A stretch of DNA of 64,000 nucleotides from an uncultured Acidimicrobiales bacterium (GCA_938041035.1 CALHYX010000051.1:1-64000); one strand, 5' to 3'; shown: positions 46,269 to 55,041, counted from the first letter of the stretch. Made by a program: numbers and translations. The notes: generated by a model not told the origin, from the letters alone.

Positions 46269-47375
46269 TCAGCTCCACACTTCGTGGACGCGCCGCCGGA
46301 ACCCGTCAAACTCGCCTTCGACAATCGACGTCCGCAGCTCGGCGACGAACGTCAGCAACCAGTGCAGATTGTGCAGGCTGAGCAGGCGGGGCGCGGTCGG
46401 TTCCTTCACCTGGAGGAGGTGGCGCAGGTACCCCTTGGACCACCGGGCGACGGGGCTGTTGGCCAGCGCGGGGTCGATCGGTTCGTCGGATCGGGCGAAC
46501 TCGGCTCGGGTGAGGTTCACCCGGCCGGACGACGTGAGCAGCGTCCCGTGGCGGGCGAGCCGGGTCGGCAGCACGCAGTCGAACATGTCGATGCCGCTGG
46601 CCACCGCCTCGACGATGCCCACGGGGTCGCCAAGCCCCATGAAGTAGCGCGGCTGGTCTGCCGGCAACAGTTCGGTGACGGCTGCCAGGGCCGGCAACAT
46701 CTCGTCGCGCCCCTCCCCCACCGACAGCCCGCCAACGGCGTAGCCGTCGAAGCCGATGTCGAGGATCTGCCGGGCACTCGTGACCCGTAGCGTCGGGTCG
46801 ACGCCGCCCTGCACGATGCCGAACTGGCTCTGCACGGCGGGCGAGTCCCCGGCGAGAAACGCGGCGCGGGCCCGCTCGGCCCACCGTGCGGTTTGTTCGA
46901 CGGCGTCGGTGATGACCTTCGGGCTCGACGGCAGCGGCGCGCATACATCGAGAGTCATCTGGATGTCGGCCCCCAACCGGGCCTGGATGTCGACTGCGCT
47001 CTCCGGGGTGAGCCGGTGTTTGCTGCCGTCGTACACCGACTGGAACACGGCCCCGTCGTCGTCGATCGAAGGCTCGAGGCTGAAGATCTGGTAGCCGCCG
47101 CTGTCGGTCAGCATGTGGCCGTGCCAGTCGCTGAAGCGGTGCAACCCGCCGAGTTCGGCGACGATGTCGGCACCGGGGCGAAGCATCAGGTGGTAGGTGT
47201 TGGCGAGCACGACCTCGGCTCCCAGGCCCTCCAGGTCGGCCGAGGACAGGTGTTTCACTGCGCCTCGCGTCCCCACCGGCATGAAACACGGTGTCGTGAA
47301 CGACCCCCGGGCGGTCGTTACCGTCCCGGCCCGGGCCGAACCGTCGGCGGCACTGAGGCTGAAGGTGGCGCGCAT
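46269..47375 (-). CDS. tgt: queuine/7-deazaguanine tRNA-ribosyltransferase
   Basis: TIM-barrel enzyme of 368 aa that exchanges guanine-34 for preQ1 or queuine in tRNAs with GUN anticodons. Motifs are the N-terminal FTTPCFMPVGTRGAVKHL, LTDSGGYQIFSL with the catalytic-site Asp, FGIVQGGVD and FDCVLPTRLARHG with the nucleophilic Asp. The usual C-terminal zinc cysteines (CxCxxC) are not visible; the corresponding stretch reads DEPIDPALANSPVARWSKGYLRHL. This may mark an altered zinc site or a divergent subgroup. queA is 0.8 kb upstream, separated by an unrelated low-complexity gene. Confidence 0.93.
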   Translation of the reverse strand: MRATFSLSAADGSARAGTVTTARGSFTTPCFMPVGTRGAVKHLSSADLEGLGAEVVLANTYHLMLRPGADIVAELGGLHRFSDWHGHMLTDSGGYQIFSLEPSIDDDGAVFQSVYDGSKHRLTPESAVDIQARLGADIQMTLDVCAPLPSSPKVITDAVEQTARWAERARAAFLAGDSPAVQSQFGIVQGGVDPTLRVTSARQILDIGFDGYAVGGLSVGEGRDEMLPALAAVTELLPADQPRYFMGLGDPVGIVEAVASGIDMFDCVLPTRLARHGTLLTSSGRVNLTRAEFARSDEPIDPALANSPVARWSKGYLRHLLQVKEPTAPRLLSLHNLHWLLTFVAELRTSIVEGEFDGFRRRVHEVWS

Positions 47376-47439
47376 TCCCTCAGGTTCGCACGCGCAGCCG
47401 CCCGGCCATGCACCGACCGCACTCGCCGATCACTACGCC

Positions 47440-47514
47440 GAAATTTTGGCCCTTCTTCGCGCGCGAACCATCTGGTGCCTGGCACCAGATGGTTCGCGGG
47501 GGGAAATTTTGGCC
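47440..47514. repeat. 12-bp direct repeat flanking palindrome copy D
   Basis: GAAATTTTGGCC occurs at 47440-47451 and again, identically and in the same orientation, at 47503-47514, bracketing palindrome copy D. The arrangement resembles a target-site duplication around an inserted mobile palindrome, although 12 bp is long for one. Confidence 0.8.
47462..47498. repeat. palindromic intergenic repeat, copy D (intact)
   Basis: Same perfect 37-nt palindrome as copy C, with no mismatch. It stands in the 174-nt gap between tgt and the low-complexity gene upstream of it. Confidence 0.92.
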
Positions 47515-47549
47515 GATGTTTTGATCCGGCTTCGCTGCGTGGGGCTGCG

Positions 47550-48110
47550 CTACTGGGCGACGGCTTGCGGGGCGACCGCCCGCTGGACGGCGGGGGCGGG
47601 CTGCGCGGTGGGGGCGGCATGCGCGGCGGGAGCGGGTTGGGCGGTGGCGATCGGTTGGGCCGCGGTCGCGGTGCCGGCGATAAGAGCGCCGGGGTGGGCG
47701 TCGACGGCCGGCGCGGCGACGGCCTGCGCCGGGGCCTGCGCGTGCGCTTGTGCTTGGGCCTCAGCCTGGGCTTGGGCCTGGGCCTCCGCGTGAGCCTGGT
47801 CGGCCTGGGCCTGATCGGCCTGCTCCTGCACCGCCTGCTCCTGCGCGGCTTGGGCGGCGGCCCGGAGGGCAACTTCGGGCGTGGGCATATCGACTTCGCG
47901 AGCCAGTTGCACACCGACCAGATCAAAGCCGTTGCCGGTGATGGCTTCCTGGCGGCGTTCGTCGGCGAGGGCGCTCTGGCCGTTGTGCAGCGTGTCGATC
48001 GACGCCACCTCGAACCAGCCCTCAAAGGAGTCGGCCGAGCGGTTCACGACGTCGCCGAGGACGACATCGCTAAGGCGCATGGTGACGATCTGGACAACGT
48101 TGCGAGACAC
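47550..48110 (-). CDS. unknown protein with Ala/Gln-rich low-complexity tail
   Basis: Protein of 186 aa, no family recognised. The first 75 residues look folded (SRNVVQIVTMRLSDVVLGDVV, FEGWFEVASIDTLHNGQSAL, GFDLVGVQLAREVDMP). The rest is Ala/Gln/Glu repeats (QAxAQAQA), then Ala/Pro/Gln units (TAQPAPA), suggesting a coiled or disordered tail. The GTG start is supported by CAGGAAA at normal spacing. It is embedded between the queuosine genes queA and tgt on the same strand, which may be chance. Confidence 0.7.
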   Translation of the reverse strand: MSRNVVQIVTMRLSDVVLGDVVNRSADSFEGWFEVASIDTLHNGQSALADERRQEAITGNGFDLVGVQLAREVDMPTPEVALRAAAQAAQEQAVQEQADQAQADQAHAEAQAQAQAEAQAQAHAQAPAQAVAAPAVDAHPGALIAGTATAAQPIATAQPAPAAHAAPTAQPAPAVQRAVAPQAVAQ

Positions 48111-48128
48111 GGGTGATTTCCTGTCGGT

Positions 48129-48167
48129 GGCCGAAGACCGGAAGAACGGTCTCTGCGGTCTTCGGCC
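48129..48167. terminator. 12-bp inverted repeat downstream of queA
   Basis: GGCCGAAGACCG and CGGTCTTCGGCC are exact complements with a 15-nt loop, 29 nt past the queA stop and just before the ribosome site of the next gene. There is no T-tract on the minus strand, so it may be an attenuating hairpin or a processing site, not a classical terminator. Confidence 0.45.
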
Positions 48168-48195
48168 TTCTGCCGCGCCGACCTGAGCGAAGATT

Positions 48196-49185
48196 TCACA
48201 AACGCGTCAGCAACACCGCGTCGCCAAACGACAGGAACCGGTACCCATCGGCGAGCGCGGCGGCGTAGAGCTCGCGCCACCGGGGTCCCACGAAGGCGTC
48301 GATCATCACCAGCAGGGTCGAGCCGGGCATGTGGAAGTTGGTCATCAACAGATCGACGACCGCGAACTCATGGCCGGCCCGGATGAACAACTCGGTACGC
48401 CCCGCCAGCTCACCGCTGGCCGCGGCCGATTCCAGCGCCCGCACGACCGTGGTGCCCACCGCAATCACCCGGTCGGCCGCGGCGCACGCTTCCCAGGTCG
48501 CTTTTGGCACCGCATATCGCTCGCTGTGCATCCGATGGTCGTCGAGCGAATCGGCCATGATCGGGCGAAACGTGTCGAGCCCGACCGAGAGATCGATGGT
48601 CACCACCTGGGCGCCAGCGGCCCGAATGCGGTCGAGCAGCTCCGGGGTGAAGTGCAGGCCAGCCGTCGGAGCCGCCGCCGAACCGGGCGATCGAGCGAAC
48701 ACGGTCTGATAGCGGTCCGCGTCCTCGAGCCGCTCATGTATGTAGGGCGGAAGCGGCATCTCGCCGGCCTGGGCGAGCGCATCGTCGAGGTCACCTTCGT
48801 AGCGGAGCTGCACCCTCCGGGTGCCGGAGCCACCCATGGGCTCGTGGACGACCACGGTCATCCCGGGACCGCGCAATTCGGTGCCATCAGCCACCCGGCG
48901 GCTGGGCTTGACCAGCGCCTCCCACCGATCGTCGCCGAGGGGTTCGAGCAACAGCACCTCGACCGCTCCCCCGGTGGATTTGTGCAGCCTCAGGCGAACG
49001 GGCCGCACGCGCGTGTCGTTGACGACCACAACATCGCCGGGCCGAACGAGCGATGGCAGCTCCGCCACGGTGCGGTGTTCGATGGCGTCGCCGGAATCGA
49101 CGAGCAGGCGGCTGGCCGTGCGGTCGGCGAGCGGGCGCTGAGCGATGGCCGCGTCGGGGAGTTCGTAACCAAAGTCGTCGAGCAC
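48196..49185 (-). CDS. queA: S-adenosylmethionine:tRNA ribosyltransferase-isomerase
   Basis: Queuosine-pathway enzyme of 329 aa that moves the ribosyl part of SAM onto preQ1 in tRNA. The N-terminus FGYELPDAAIAQRPLADR, then VVVNDTRVRPVRL, PTAGLHFTPELLDRI and TNFHMPGSTLLVMIDAF are the standard QueA motifs. It lies 12 nt downstream of ruvB, so ruvCAB-queA probably form one transcript. Length is slightly short of the E. coli enzyme (356). Confidence 0.96.
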   Translation of the reverse strand: MLDDFGYELPDAAIAQRPLADRTASRLLVDSGDAIEHRTVAELPSLVRPGDVVVVNDTRVRPVRLRLHKSTGGAVEVLLLEPLGDDRWEALVKPSRRVADGTELRGPGMTVVVHEPMGGSGTRRVQLRYEGDLDDALAQAGEMPLPPYIHERLEDADRYQTVFARSPGSAAAPTAGLHFTPELLDRIRAAGAQVVTIDLSVGLDTFRPIMADSLDDHRMHSERYAVPKATWEACAAADRVIAVGTTVVRALESAAASGELAGRTELFIRAGHEFAVVDLLMTNFHMPGSTLLVMIDAFVGPRWRELYAAALADGYRFLSFGDAVLLTRL

Positions 49186-49197
49186 GGGCCGGGGCGA

Positions 49198-50349
49198 TTA
49201 GTCGTCGAACAGCCCGGGCAGGGCGCGATCGTCGACCGTGGTGATCGGCGGGTCGAGACCAAGGTGTTCCCAGGCCGCCACCGTGGCCACCCGTCCCTTT
49301 GGGGTTCGCATGAGGAACCCCTGTTGAATCAGGTAGGGCTCATAGACGGATTCGACCGTCTCGTTGGGCTCGCTGACGCTGATGGCGAGCGTGTTGAGCC
49401 CGACCGGACCACCATCGAACATCTCGCACACCGACAACAACAGGTTGCGCGACGGCTTGTCGAGGCCGCGGTCGTCGACCCCGAAGAACTCCAGGCCCTC
49501 GTGGGCCACCGTGAGGTCGATGAGGCCATCGCGCTCGACGAGGGCGAAGTCCCGCACGTTGCGCAGCAACCGGTTGGCGATGCGGGGCGTGCCCCGGGAC
49601 CGACGAGCGATCTCGTGAGCGCCCTTGTCGTCGATGTCGACGTCGAGGATCCGCGCCGCGCGTTCGACGATGCTGGTGAGGTCGTCGACCTCGTAGTACT
49701 CGAGGCGCGCTTCGAGGGCGAAGCGGTCGCGCAGGGGTCCGGTGAGCAGACCCACCCGGGTGGTCGCGCCCACCAGGGTGAACGGCGACACCGGCAGCCG
49801 AATCGACCGGGCGGCGGGACCCTTGCCCAACACCAGATCGAGCTGAAAGTCCTCCATCGCCGGGTACAACACCTCTTCGACGGTGCGCGACAGTCGGTGG
49901 ATCTCGTCGATGAACAACACGTCGCCATCTTCGAGCTGGTTCAGAATCGACGCGAGGTCGCCGGGCCGCTCGAGCGCCGGGCCCGACGTGATGTGCAGCG
50001 CCGCGTCCATCTCGCCGGCCACGATGTGGGCGAGGGTGGTCTTGCCCAGCCCGGGCGGGCCGGCGAACAACAGGTGACCGGCGGCGTGTTGCCGCTTGCG
50101 CGCCGCGCCCAGGATGACGCCGAGTTTGCCCTTCAGCTCGGACTGGCCGACGAAGTCGTCGAGGGTGGAGGGCCGGAGCCCGACCTCCAGACCGGCGTCG
50201 ATGTCGCCACCGCGGGCGATCTGGTCGAGGGATTCGATGCCGTCGCCGGACAAATCGATGTAGCCGTCGCCCCGATCCCCATCGCCGGTGTCGGTGTCGG
50301 TGTCGGCAAACGGGTCGCCGTCGGCCCGAAAGACGTCGTCGCGCGGCAT
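49198..50349 (-). CDS. ruvB: Holliday junction branch migration helicase RuvB
   Basis: AAA+ motor of 383 aa that drives branch migration with RuvA. Walker A is GPPGLGKTTLAHIV near residue 115, Walker B LFIDEIHRLSR near 170, sensor GATTRVGLLTGPLRDRF near 220, and a C-terminal winged helix ends IQQGFLMRTPKGRVAT. An N-terminal extension of about 60 acidic residues (DTDTGDGDRGDG) precedes LRPSTLDDFVGQ, longer than usual. The ATG shares a base with the ruvA stop (TGATG). Confidence 0.97.
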   Translation of the reverse strand: MPRDDVFRADGDPFADTDTDTGDGDRGDGYIDLSGDGIESLDQIARGGDIDAGLEVGLRPSTLDDFVGQSELKGKLGVILGAARKRQHAAGHLLFAGPPGLGKTTLAHIVAGEMDAALHITSGPALERPGDLASILNQLEDGDVLFIDEIHRLSRTVEEVLYPAMEDFQLDLVLGKGPAARSIRLPVSPFTLVGATTRVGLLTGPLRDRFALEARLEYYEVDDLTSIVERAARILDVDIDDKGAHEIARRSRGTPRIANRLLRNVRDFALVERDGLIDLTVAHEGLEFFGVDDRGLDKPSRNLLLSVCEMFDGGPVGLNTLAISVSEPNETVESVYEPYLIQQGFLMRTPKGRVATVAAWEHLGLDPPITTVDDRALPGLFDD

Positions 50350-50954
50350 CAGTTGGCCCCGGCGAGCGCGGCGAGCGCCTGCTTGATGAGCTCGGCGGAA
50401 TCGCCGTCGGCGGGCAGGTCGGCCACCGCGCCGCGGATTTCGTCGGGCTGATAACCGAGGCCCGTGAGGGCGTCTCGAACATCGGCGAGCGCGGACGGCC
50501 CGGCGGCGACGTTGTCGTCGCCGTCGAGTTCACGGAGATCAACCTCGGGCAGGTCGAGCTTCGACTTCAATTCGACGAGCAGCCGCTGGGCGGTCTTCTT
50601 GCCTACTCCCGGGACGAGGCAAAGCGCCTCGACGTCATCGCTCGCGAGCACGGTGCGCAGATCGGTCGGGGCATGGACGGTCAAGATGTCGAGAGCCAGC
50701 TTGGGGCCGACGCCATGGGCGGAGATGAGGATCTCGAACGCCACCCGTTGATCTCGAGTGGCAAATCCGTACAGCGACTGGTCGCCCTCGCGAATGTGGT
50801 GGTGCACGTGGACGAACACCTCGGCGCCGATATCGCCCAGGCCGACCGACGTCGCCGGGGTCACCTGCAGCCGATAGCCCACGCCGGCGACCTCGATCAT
50901 GGCCTCGCCGTCGACCCCGCGTTCGAGCAACGTGCCGCGCAGCGATCCAATCAT
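50349..50954 (-). CDS. ruvA: Holliday junction DNA-binding subunit RuvA
   Basis: Tetrameric junction-binding protein of 201 aa. The OB-fold N-terminus MIGSLRGTLLE leads to VEVAGVGYRLQV-like strands. Helix-hairpin-helix motifs follow (ISAHGVGPKLALDIL, VPGVGKKTAQRLLVELK), and a C-terminal domain that contacts RuvB (DALTGLGYQPDEI). Its ATG overlaps the ruvC stop (ATGA). Normal length. Confidence 0.97.
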   Translation of the reverse strand: MIGSLRGTLLERGVDGEAMIEVAGVGYRLQVTPATSVGLGDIGAEVFVHVHHHIREGDQSLYGFATRDQRVAFEILISAHGVGPKLALDILTVHAPTDLRTVLASDDVEALCLVPGVGKKTAQRLLVELKSKLDLPEVDLRELDGDDNVAAGPSALADVRDALTGLGYQPDEIRGAVADLPADGDSAELIKQALAALAGAN

Positions 50955-51454
50955 TGGGTCCGCCCCGCTATCGCGTTGGCCAGGGGCGCATGGGCGATGT
51001 GGCACAACGCCACCGCCAACGCGTCGGCGATGTCGACCGGCCGCAGCGGCTGCTCGATCTTCAAAAGGCCCTGCACCATCTGCTCCATCTGATCCTTGGT
51101 GGCGGCCCCGTAGCCGGCCACCGCCTGTTTTATCTCGTTCGGGGAGTACTCGATGACCGTGCACCCCGCGGCGGAGGCTTCGGCCATCACCACGCCGCTC
51201 GCCTGCCCCACCCCCATGGCGGTGCTGACGTTGACCTGAAACAGCACCCGTTCGATCGCCACCACCTGCGGGCGGAACTCGGTGATCAAACCTCGGATCT
51301 CGCGCTGAATTTCGGCCAACCGTTCCGGGACGGCGGCGTCGGTCGGGGTGGTGATGACGCCGGCGGCCACGGCTCGGGGTTGCCGGCGTTTCGCGGTGGC
51401 GACGCAGCCATAGCCCAGGCGCGAGAGGCCAGGGTCTATCCCGAGAACGAACAT
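50951..51454 (-). CDS. ruvC: Holliday junction resolvase RuvC
   Basis: Endonuclease of 167 aa with an RNase H fold. Catalytic acidic residues are in VLGIDPGLSRLGYG (first Asp), VAIERVLF (Glu) and DIADALAVALCH (C-terminal Asp pair). First gene of ruvC-ruvA-ruvB; the three overlap by one to four bases. The start at MFVLGID is the standard RuvC N-terminus. Divergent from the YdcF-like gene, leaving 85 nt for promoters. Confidence 0.96.
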   Translation of the reverse strand: MFVLGIDPGLSRLGYGCVATAKRRQPRAVAAGVITTPTDAAVPERLAEIQREIRGLITEFRPQVVAIERVLFQVNVSTAMGVGQASGVVMAEASAAGCTVIEYSPNEIKQAVAGYGAATKDQMEQMVQGLLKIEQPLRPVDIADALAVALCHIAHAPLANAIAGRTQ

Positions 51455-51539
51455 GTGTACGACGATAGCGCTCCGAGCCCGCCATGCTGCGGACGCCGAG
51501 CGCCGAGGTGGGGGCCTCCACCGGTTACCGTTGTCGCCA

Positions 51540-52169
51540 ATGGACGAACCCACCGATGCGTCGACAGATCACCGCGATGAGCGGCCGGCAACCGACGGCG
51601 CGCATCCTCGCGTTCGGCGCCGCCGGTGGCCGTTCGCCATCGTCGGGTTCGGCGCGCTGGTCGTAGCCGCCCTCGTCCTCGGTGCCTTCCCGCTCTTCAT
51701 CAACCCGGCGGTCGACACCCCCGAAGCGGTCGACGCGATCGTGGTGCTTCAGGGCGGCGGTGAGCGGTACGACCCGGGCGTCGCGCTGTTGGAGCAGGGG
51801 TATGCCGATGTGATCTGGTTCTCCGACCCGGGCCGGTCGACCGACCCCTTCACCGCGAACCAGTACTGCAACTCAAAAAACGCCCTGCGCATCCCCGATG
51901 GGACCACCCAGATCTGCCACGACCCCGATCCGAACACCACCCAGGGTGAGGTCCGGGCCATCGCCGATGCAGCCCGAGCCAACGGCTGGGAGCGCATCAT
52001 CATGATTGCGTCGACCGACCAGGTGAGTCGCGCCCGGATGTTGCTCGAGCGCTGCTGGGACGGCGAGATCCTGATGGTCAACGTGGATCACGACCAGCGT
52101 GCGGCCATCCGGGCGGTCTACGAGTGGGGCGCCACGATCAAGGCCCACACGCTCAAGCGCGGCTGTTAG
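51540..52169 (+). CDS. YdcF/DUF218 family membrane-anchored protein
   Basis: Protein of 209 aa. A charged N-terminus is followed by one membrane helix (FAIVGFGALVVAALVLGAFPLF). The extracytoplasmic DUF218 domain starts DAIVVLQGGGERYDPGVALLEQGYADVIWFSDPG, includes NTTQGEVRAIADAA, the family's Asn/Thr-Glu motif, and ends IIMIASTDQVSRARMLLERC. YdcF/SanA-like proteins act in the envelope; some bind SAM-like nucleotides. Its TAG overlaps the TAA of the convergent FHA protease gene. Confidence 0.83.
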   Translation: MDEPTDASTDHRDERPATDGAHPRVRRRRWPFAIVGFGALVVAALVLGAFPLFINPAVDTPEAVDAIVVLQGGGERYDPGVALLEQGYADVIWFSDPGRSTDPFTANQYCNSKNALRIPDGTTQICHDPDPNTTQGEVRAIADAARANGWERIIMIASTDQVSRARMLLERCWDGEILMVNVDHDQRAAIRAVYEWGATIKAHTLKRGC

Positions 52170-53860
52170 CCGACGGGGAGCCCGGAGATGACCTCGTCGA
52201 TGGGCACGCCGACTTCGACGCCCTCGTCCTGCTCGCCGAGGCGCAGGTTGCCCTCGTTGAGCCCGACGACCACGCCGTCGCGCACCAGCGGCCCACCCGA
52301 TGACCCGCTGCCCAGGCCCGCTCCGGCGACGTTCAGCCAGCCTTCGGCGACCGCGCCCGACGGGTTGCAGACGCCGTTGGAGACCTGAATCTGGGTCTGG
52401 GAGTCCGAGCACGACGCCACCCGTTTGAAGCTCTGGAAGTTCACCACCGCGAGGCTGAGCCGGTCGGTCACCGCGCTCCCAGGAAAGCCGAGTGAGTCCA
52501 TGGCGTCGCCGGGCTTGAGATCGCTCGACGTACCGAGCGCTAACGGCGCCGGGAGGTCGGTTGCGGGGCTGCCGTCGACGTTGGAGACGATGCGGATGAC
52601 CGCGGCGTCGTGGTACGGGTGCACCGCGACGGGTTCGGCGATGTAGAACTTGTCGAGCTGGCCACCATCGACGCTCGCGAACGCGATGCCGAAGAACGGT
52701 GCGTCCTCGGCGATCGGTTCCTGGCCGATACGGCGGTCGTAGGTACCGATGTAGGCGACGTGAGCGTTGGTGATCATGGTGCCCTGGTCATCGATCAGCA
52801 CGCCGCTGCCGCTGATGCCAATGGCCTGTCGGTCGCCGTCGAGCAGCAGGATCTGACCGGTGGCGGCGCGGGCGGCGATGCGTTGCTCGTCGCTGTTGGC
52901 CAGGTCGGTGCCGTCGTCGCCGCCCCGAGAGGCGACGAGCGCGACGACGACCGCGAGCGCGGCGAGAGCGAGGGCGGCCCCGACGAGCAGCGGGAGCTTC
53001 GACTTGGGTTTGGTGTGGACACCGCCGGTGATGATGCGGAGTTGCTCGCCGGCATCGTCGTCGCCGAGCACCATGTTGAATGCACCCTGGATGGGCTTGC
53101 GGCCCGAGATCTTGGAACCGTCGATGAACGTGCCGCGCGAGGATCCGAGGTCGGTCGCCGTCCACTGGTTGCCGTCGTGTTCAAAGGCCACGTGGTGGCG
53201 GCTGACGAGGGAATTGTCGACCACCAGGTCGCAGTCCTCGCCTCGCCCGACGACGAGGCGTTGACCCGGATACACGACCCGTTCGTCGTCGCCGGCGCTC
53301 ACCCGAAGATTGCGTTCGGAGTGCATAACGGTGGCGTTTGGATCGGGCTGGGGAACGTGGGCGGCCGGCGGTTGGGCCGCCGCCGCGGCCCCGGCGACCG
53401 GGGCCGCCATCGCCGCGCCGGCGTGGGCCGGGTTACCGAGCCCCGGCGCCGGCTGCTGCGGCGGCACGGGCGGTTGGGGCGCGGCCGGTTGCTGGACGGG
53501 CGGTTGGGGAGCGGCCGGCTGCGCCGGCGGCTGGGCGGCCGGTTGCACCGGAGGTTGGGCCGCCGCGGCCCCCACCGACACGGTCAGTTCCGGGCCATCG
53601 ACGGCACCCAGGGTGAAGCTGTGACGGTCGGGAAGCGACACCCGCTCGATGCGCTGCCCACCGGCGTAGGTGCCCCCGGCCGAATGGTCCTCCAGCACCC
53701 AAACCCCGCCCTCGTTGCGCAGCACCAGGTGCGGATCGCGCGAAACGCGGGAGTCCTCCACCACGATGTCGTTCGTCGCCGAACGACCGATTCGCACCTC
53801 AACATCGGGGCCAAACGTGGTTTCGCCACCGTTGTAGAGAACGGTTATCGGCGTCGTCAT
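52166..53860 (-). CDS. membrane serine protease with two FHA domains
   Basis: Protein of 564 aa, start supported by GAGGAGAT six nt upstream. FHA domain 1 (about 5-95) has VRIGRSATNDIVV but SRDPH where SRHH is usual, so phosphothreonine binding may be weak. A 90-residue Gln/Pro/Ala linker follows. FHA domain 2 (about 190-275) is canonical (LVVGRGEDCDLVV, SRHHVAF, DLGSSRGTFIDG). A membrane helix (LPLLVGAALALAALAVVVAL) near 300 leads to an extracytoplasmic trypsin-like domain with triad His (TNAHV), Asp (YHDAAV) and Ser (GSGSSGGPL). Topology suggests that cytoplasmic phosphorylation controls proteolysis outside. The window encodes two Ser/Thr kinases that could supply the signal. Confidence 0.87.
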   Translation of the reverse strand: MTTPITVLYNGGETTFGPDVEVRIGRSATNDIVVEDSRVSRDPHLVLRNEGGVWVLEDHSAGGTYAGGQRIERVSLPDRHSFTLGAVDGPELTVSVGAAAAQPPVQPAAQPPAQPAAPQPPVQQPAAPQPPVPPQQPAPGLGNPAHAGAAMAAPVAGAAAAAQPPAAHVPQPDPNATVMHSERNLRVSAGDDERVVYPGQRLVVGRGEDCDLVVDNSLVSRHHVAFEHDGNQWTATDLGSSRGTFIDGSKISGRKPIQGAFNMVLGDDDAGEQLRIITGGVHTKPKSKLPLLVGAALALAALAVVVALVASRGGDDGTDLANSDEQRIAARAATGQILLLDGDRQAIGISGSGVLIDDQGTMITNAHVAYIGTYDRRIGQEPIAEDAPFFGIAFASVDGGQLDKFYIAEPVAVHPYHDAAVIRIVSNVDGSPATDLPAPLALGTSSDLKPGDAMDSLGFPGSAVTDRLSLAVVNFQSFKRVASCSDSQTQIQVSNGVCNPSGAVAEGWLNVAGAGLGSGSSGGPLVRDGVVVGLNEGNLRLGEQDEGVEVGVPIDEVISGLPVG

Positions 53861-53967
53861 TGCACATCTCCTCGTAGCACTAGGCGCCAACCTAGCGTCC
53901 TGCGTCAGATCACTCTCGGCACATTCGTTGCGAAACTCAAAGAAACCGACTGGTCATCCGATAGGTG

Positions 53968-55041
53968 ATGGTGACCAACGAAGCTGCCCAGACCGGACTC
54001 ACCGTCGCCGTGCGAGATGTCTCGCGTCGCTTTGGCGACGTCCAGGCGCTGCGGGATCTCACCCTGGAGGTGCCGACCGGAAAGATCACCGTTTTGCTGG
54101 GTCCGAACGGCGCCGGCAAGACCACCGCCATCCGCGTGATCACCGGGGCGCTCGCCCCCGATGAGGGCACGGTGTCGGTATTCGGGCTGAATCCGCTCGT
54201 CGACGGTGAGGAGGTGCGGCGCCGATGCGGTGTCGTGTCGGCCAAGCCGAGCCTCTATGACCGCCTGTCGGGGTGGGACAACCTCGACTACGCCGCCGCA
54301 CTGTACGGCGTCGACCAGAATCGGCGCGCCACCATCGGCGAGGCGGCCGAGCGCTTCGGCATCGAACACGCCCTCGATCAGCAGGTCGGTGGCTACTCCA
54401 CGGGCATGAAGACCCGCCTCGCGCTCGCTCGCTCGGTGTTACATCGACCCGAACTTCTGCTGTTCGACGAACCAACGTCGGGCCTCGATCCCGAATCCTC
54501 GGCCGCCGTGCTGGCGCTGATCCGCGAGATGACCGCCGAGGGTTCGACCGTCGTCATGTGCACCCACCACCTCGTCGAGGCCGAGGGGCTCTCCGACCGC
54601 GTCATCATCCTCGACACCGGCACCGATCTGGTGAGCGGTGACCCCGACGATCTCGTTCGCCGCTACTGGCCGACACCCACCGTGCACATCGACGCCGAGG
54701 ATCGCTCGGGCCTGGCGGCTATCGGCGACTTGGACGGGGTGCTGCGGGTCGAACCCGGCGCCACCCGGACGACCGTCTCGGTGGACTCCATCGACCGGGT
54801 GCCGGACCTCATCGCTGCGCTCACCGCCCAGGGGGTCCGGCTCACCCGGGTCGAGCCGTACGAACCGAGCCTGGAAGATCTCTATTTCGCCGTACGGCGC
54901 GAACACCGCGATGAGCTGTCCACCGACGATCTGGCGACCGACGCCGGAACCGGGGGCCTGGCGCCGAGACCCGATCCCGACGCCATCGACCAATCCGCGG
55001 TCACCACCGAACGCACGACCCACCGGGGAGTTTCGCTGTGA
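53968..55041 (+). CDS. ABC transporter ATP-binding protein
   Basis: ABC-2 type ATPase of 357 aa. Walker A GPNGAGKT near residue 50, signature YSTGMKTRLALARS near 145, Walker B LLLFDEPTSGLD, switch His in CTHH. The C-terminal 110 residues are the accessory region seen in CcmA/DrrA-like exporters, ending in a disordered tail. The stop overlaps the GTG of the permease gene (GTGA). Several closely spaced starts (GTG 53965, ATG 53968, GTG 53971) are possible. Substrate unknown. Confidence 0.92.
   Translation: MVTNEAAQTGLTVAVRDVSRRFGDVQALRDLTLEVPTGKITVLLGPNGAGKTTAIRVITGALAPDEGTVSVFGLNPLVDGEEVRRRCGVVSAKPSLYDRLSGWDNLDYAAALYGVDQNRRATIGEAAERFGIEHALDQQVGGYSTGMKTRLALARSVLHRPELLLFDEPTSGLDPESSAAVLALIREMTAEGSTVVMCTHHLVEAEGLSDRVIILDTGTDLVSGDPDDLVRRYWPTPTVHIDAEDRSGLAAIGDLDGVLRVEPGATRTTVSVDSIDRVPDLIAALTAQGVRLTRVEPYEPSLEDLYFAVRREHRDELSTDDLATDAGTGGLAPRPDPDAIDQSAVTTERTTHRGVSL

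Noticed and set aside
48331..50451. Plus-strand frame of about 700 codons opposite queA and ruvB
   Set aside because: queA and ruvB are certain, and the opposite frame has Val/Gly/Asp-rich antisense composition and no motif.
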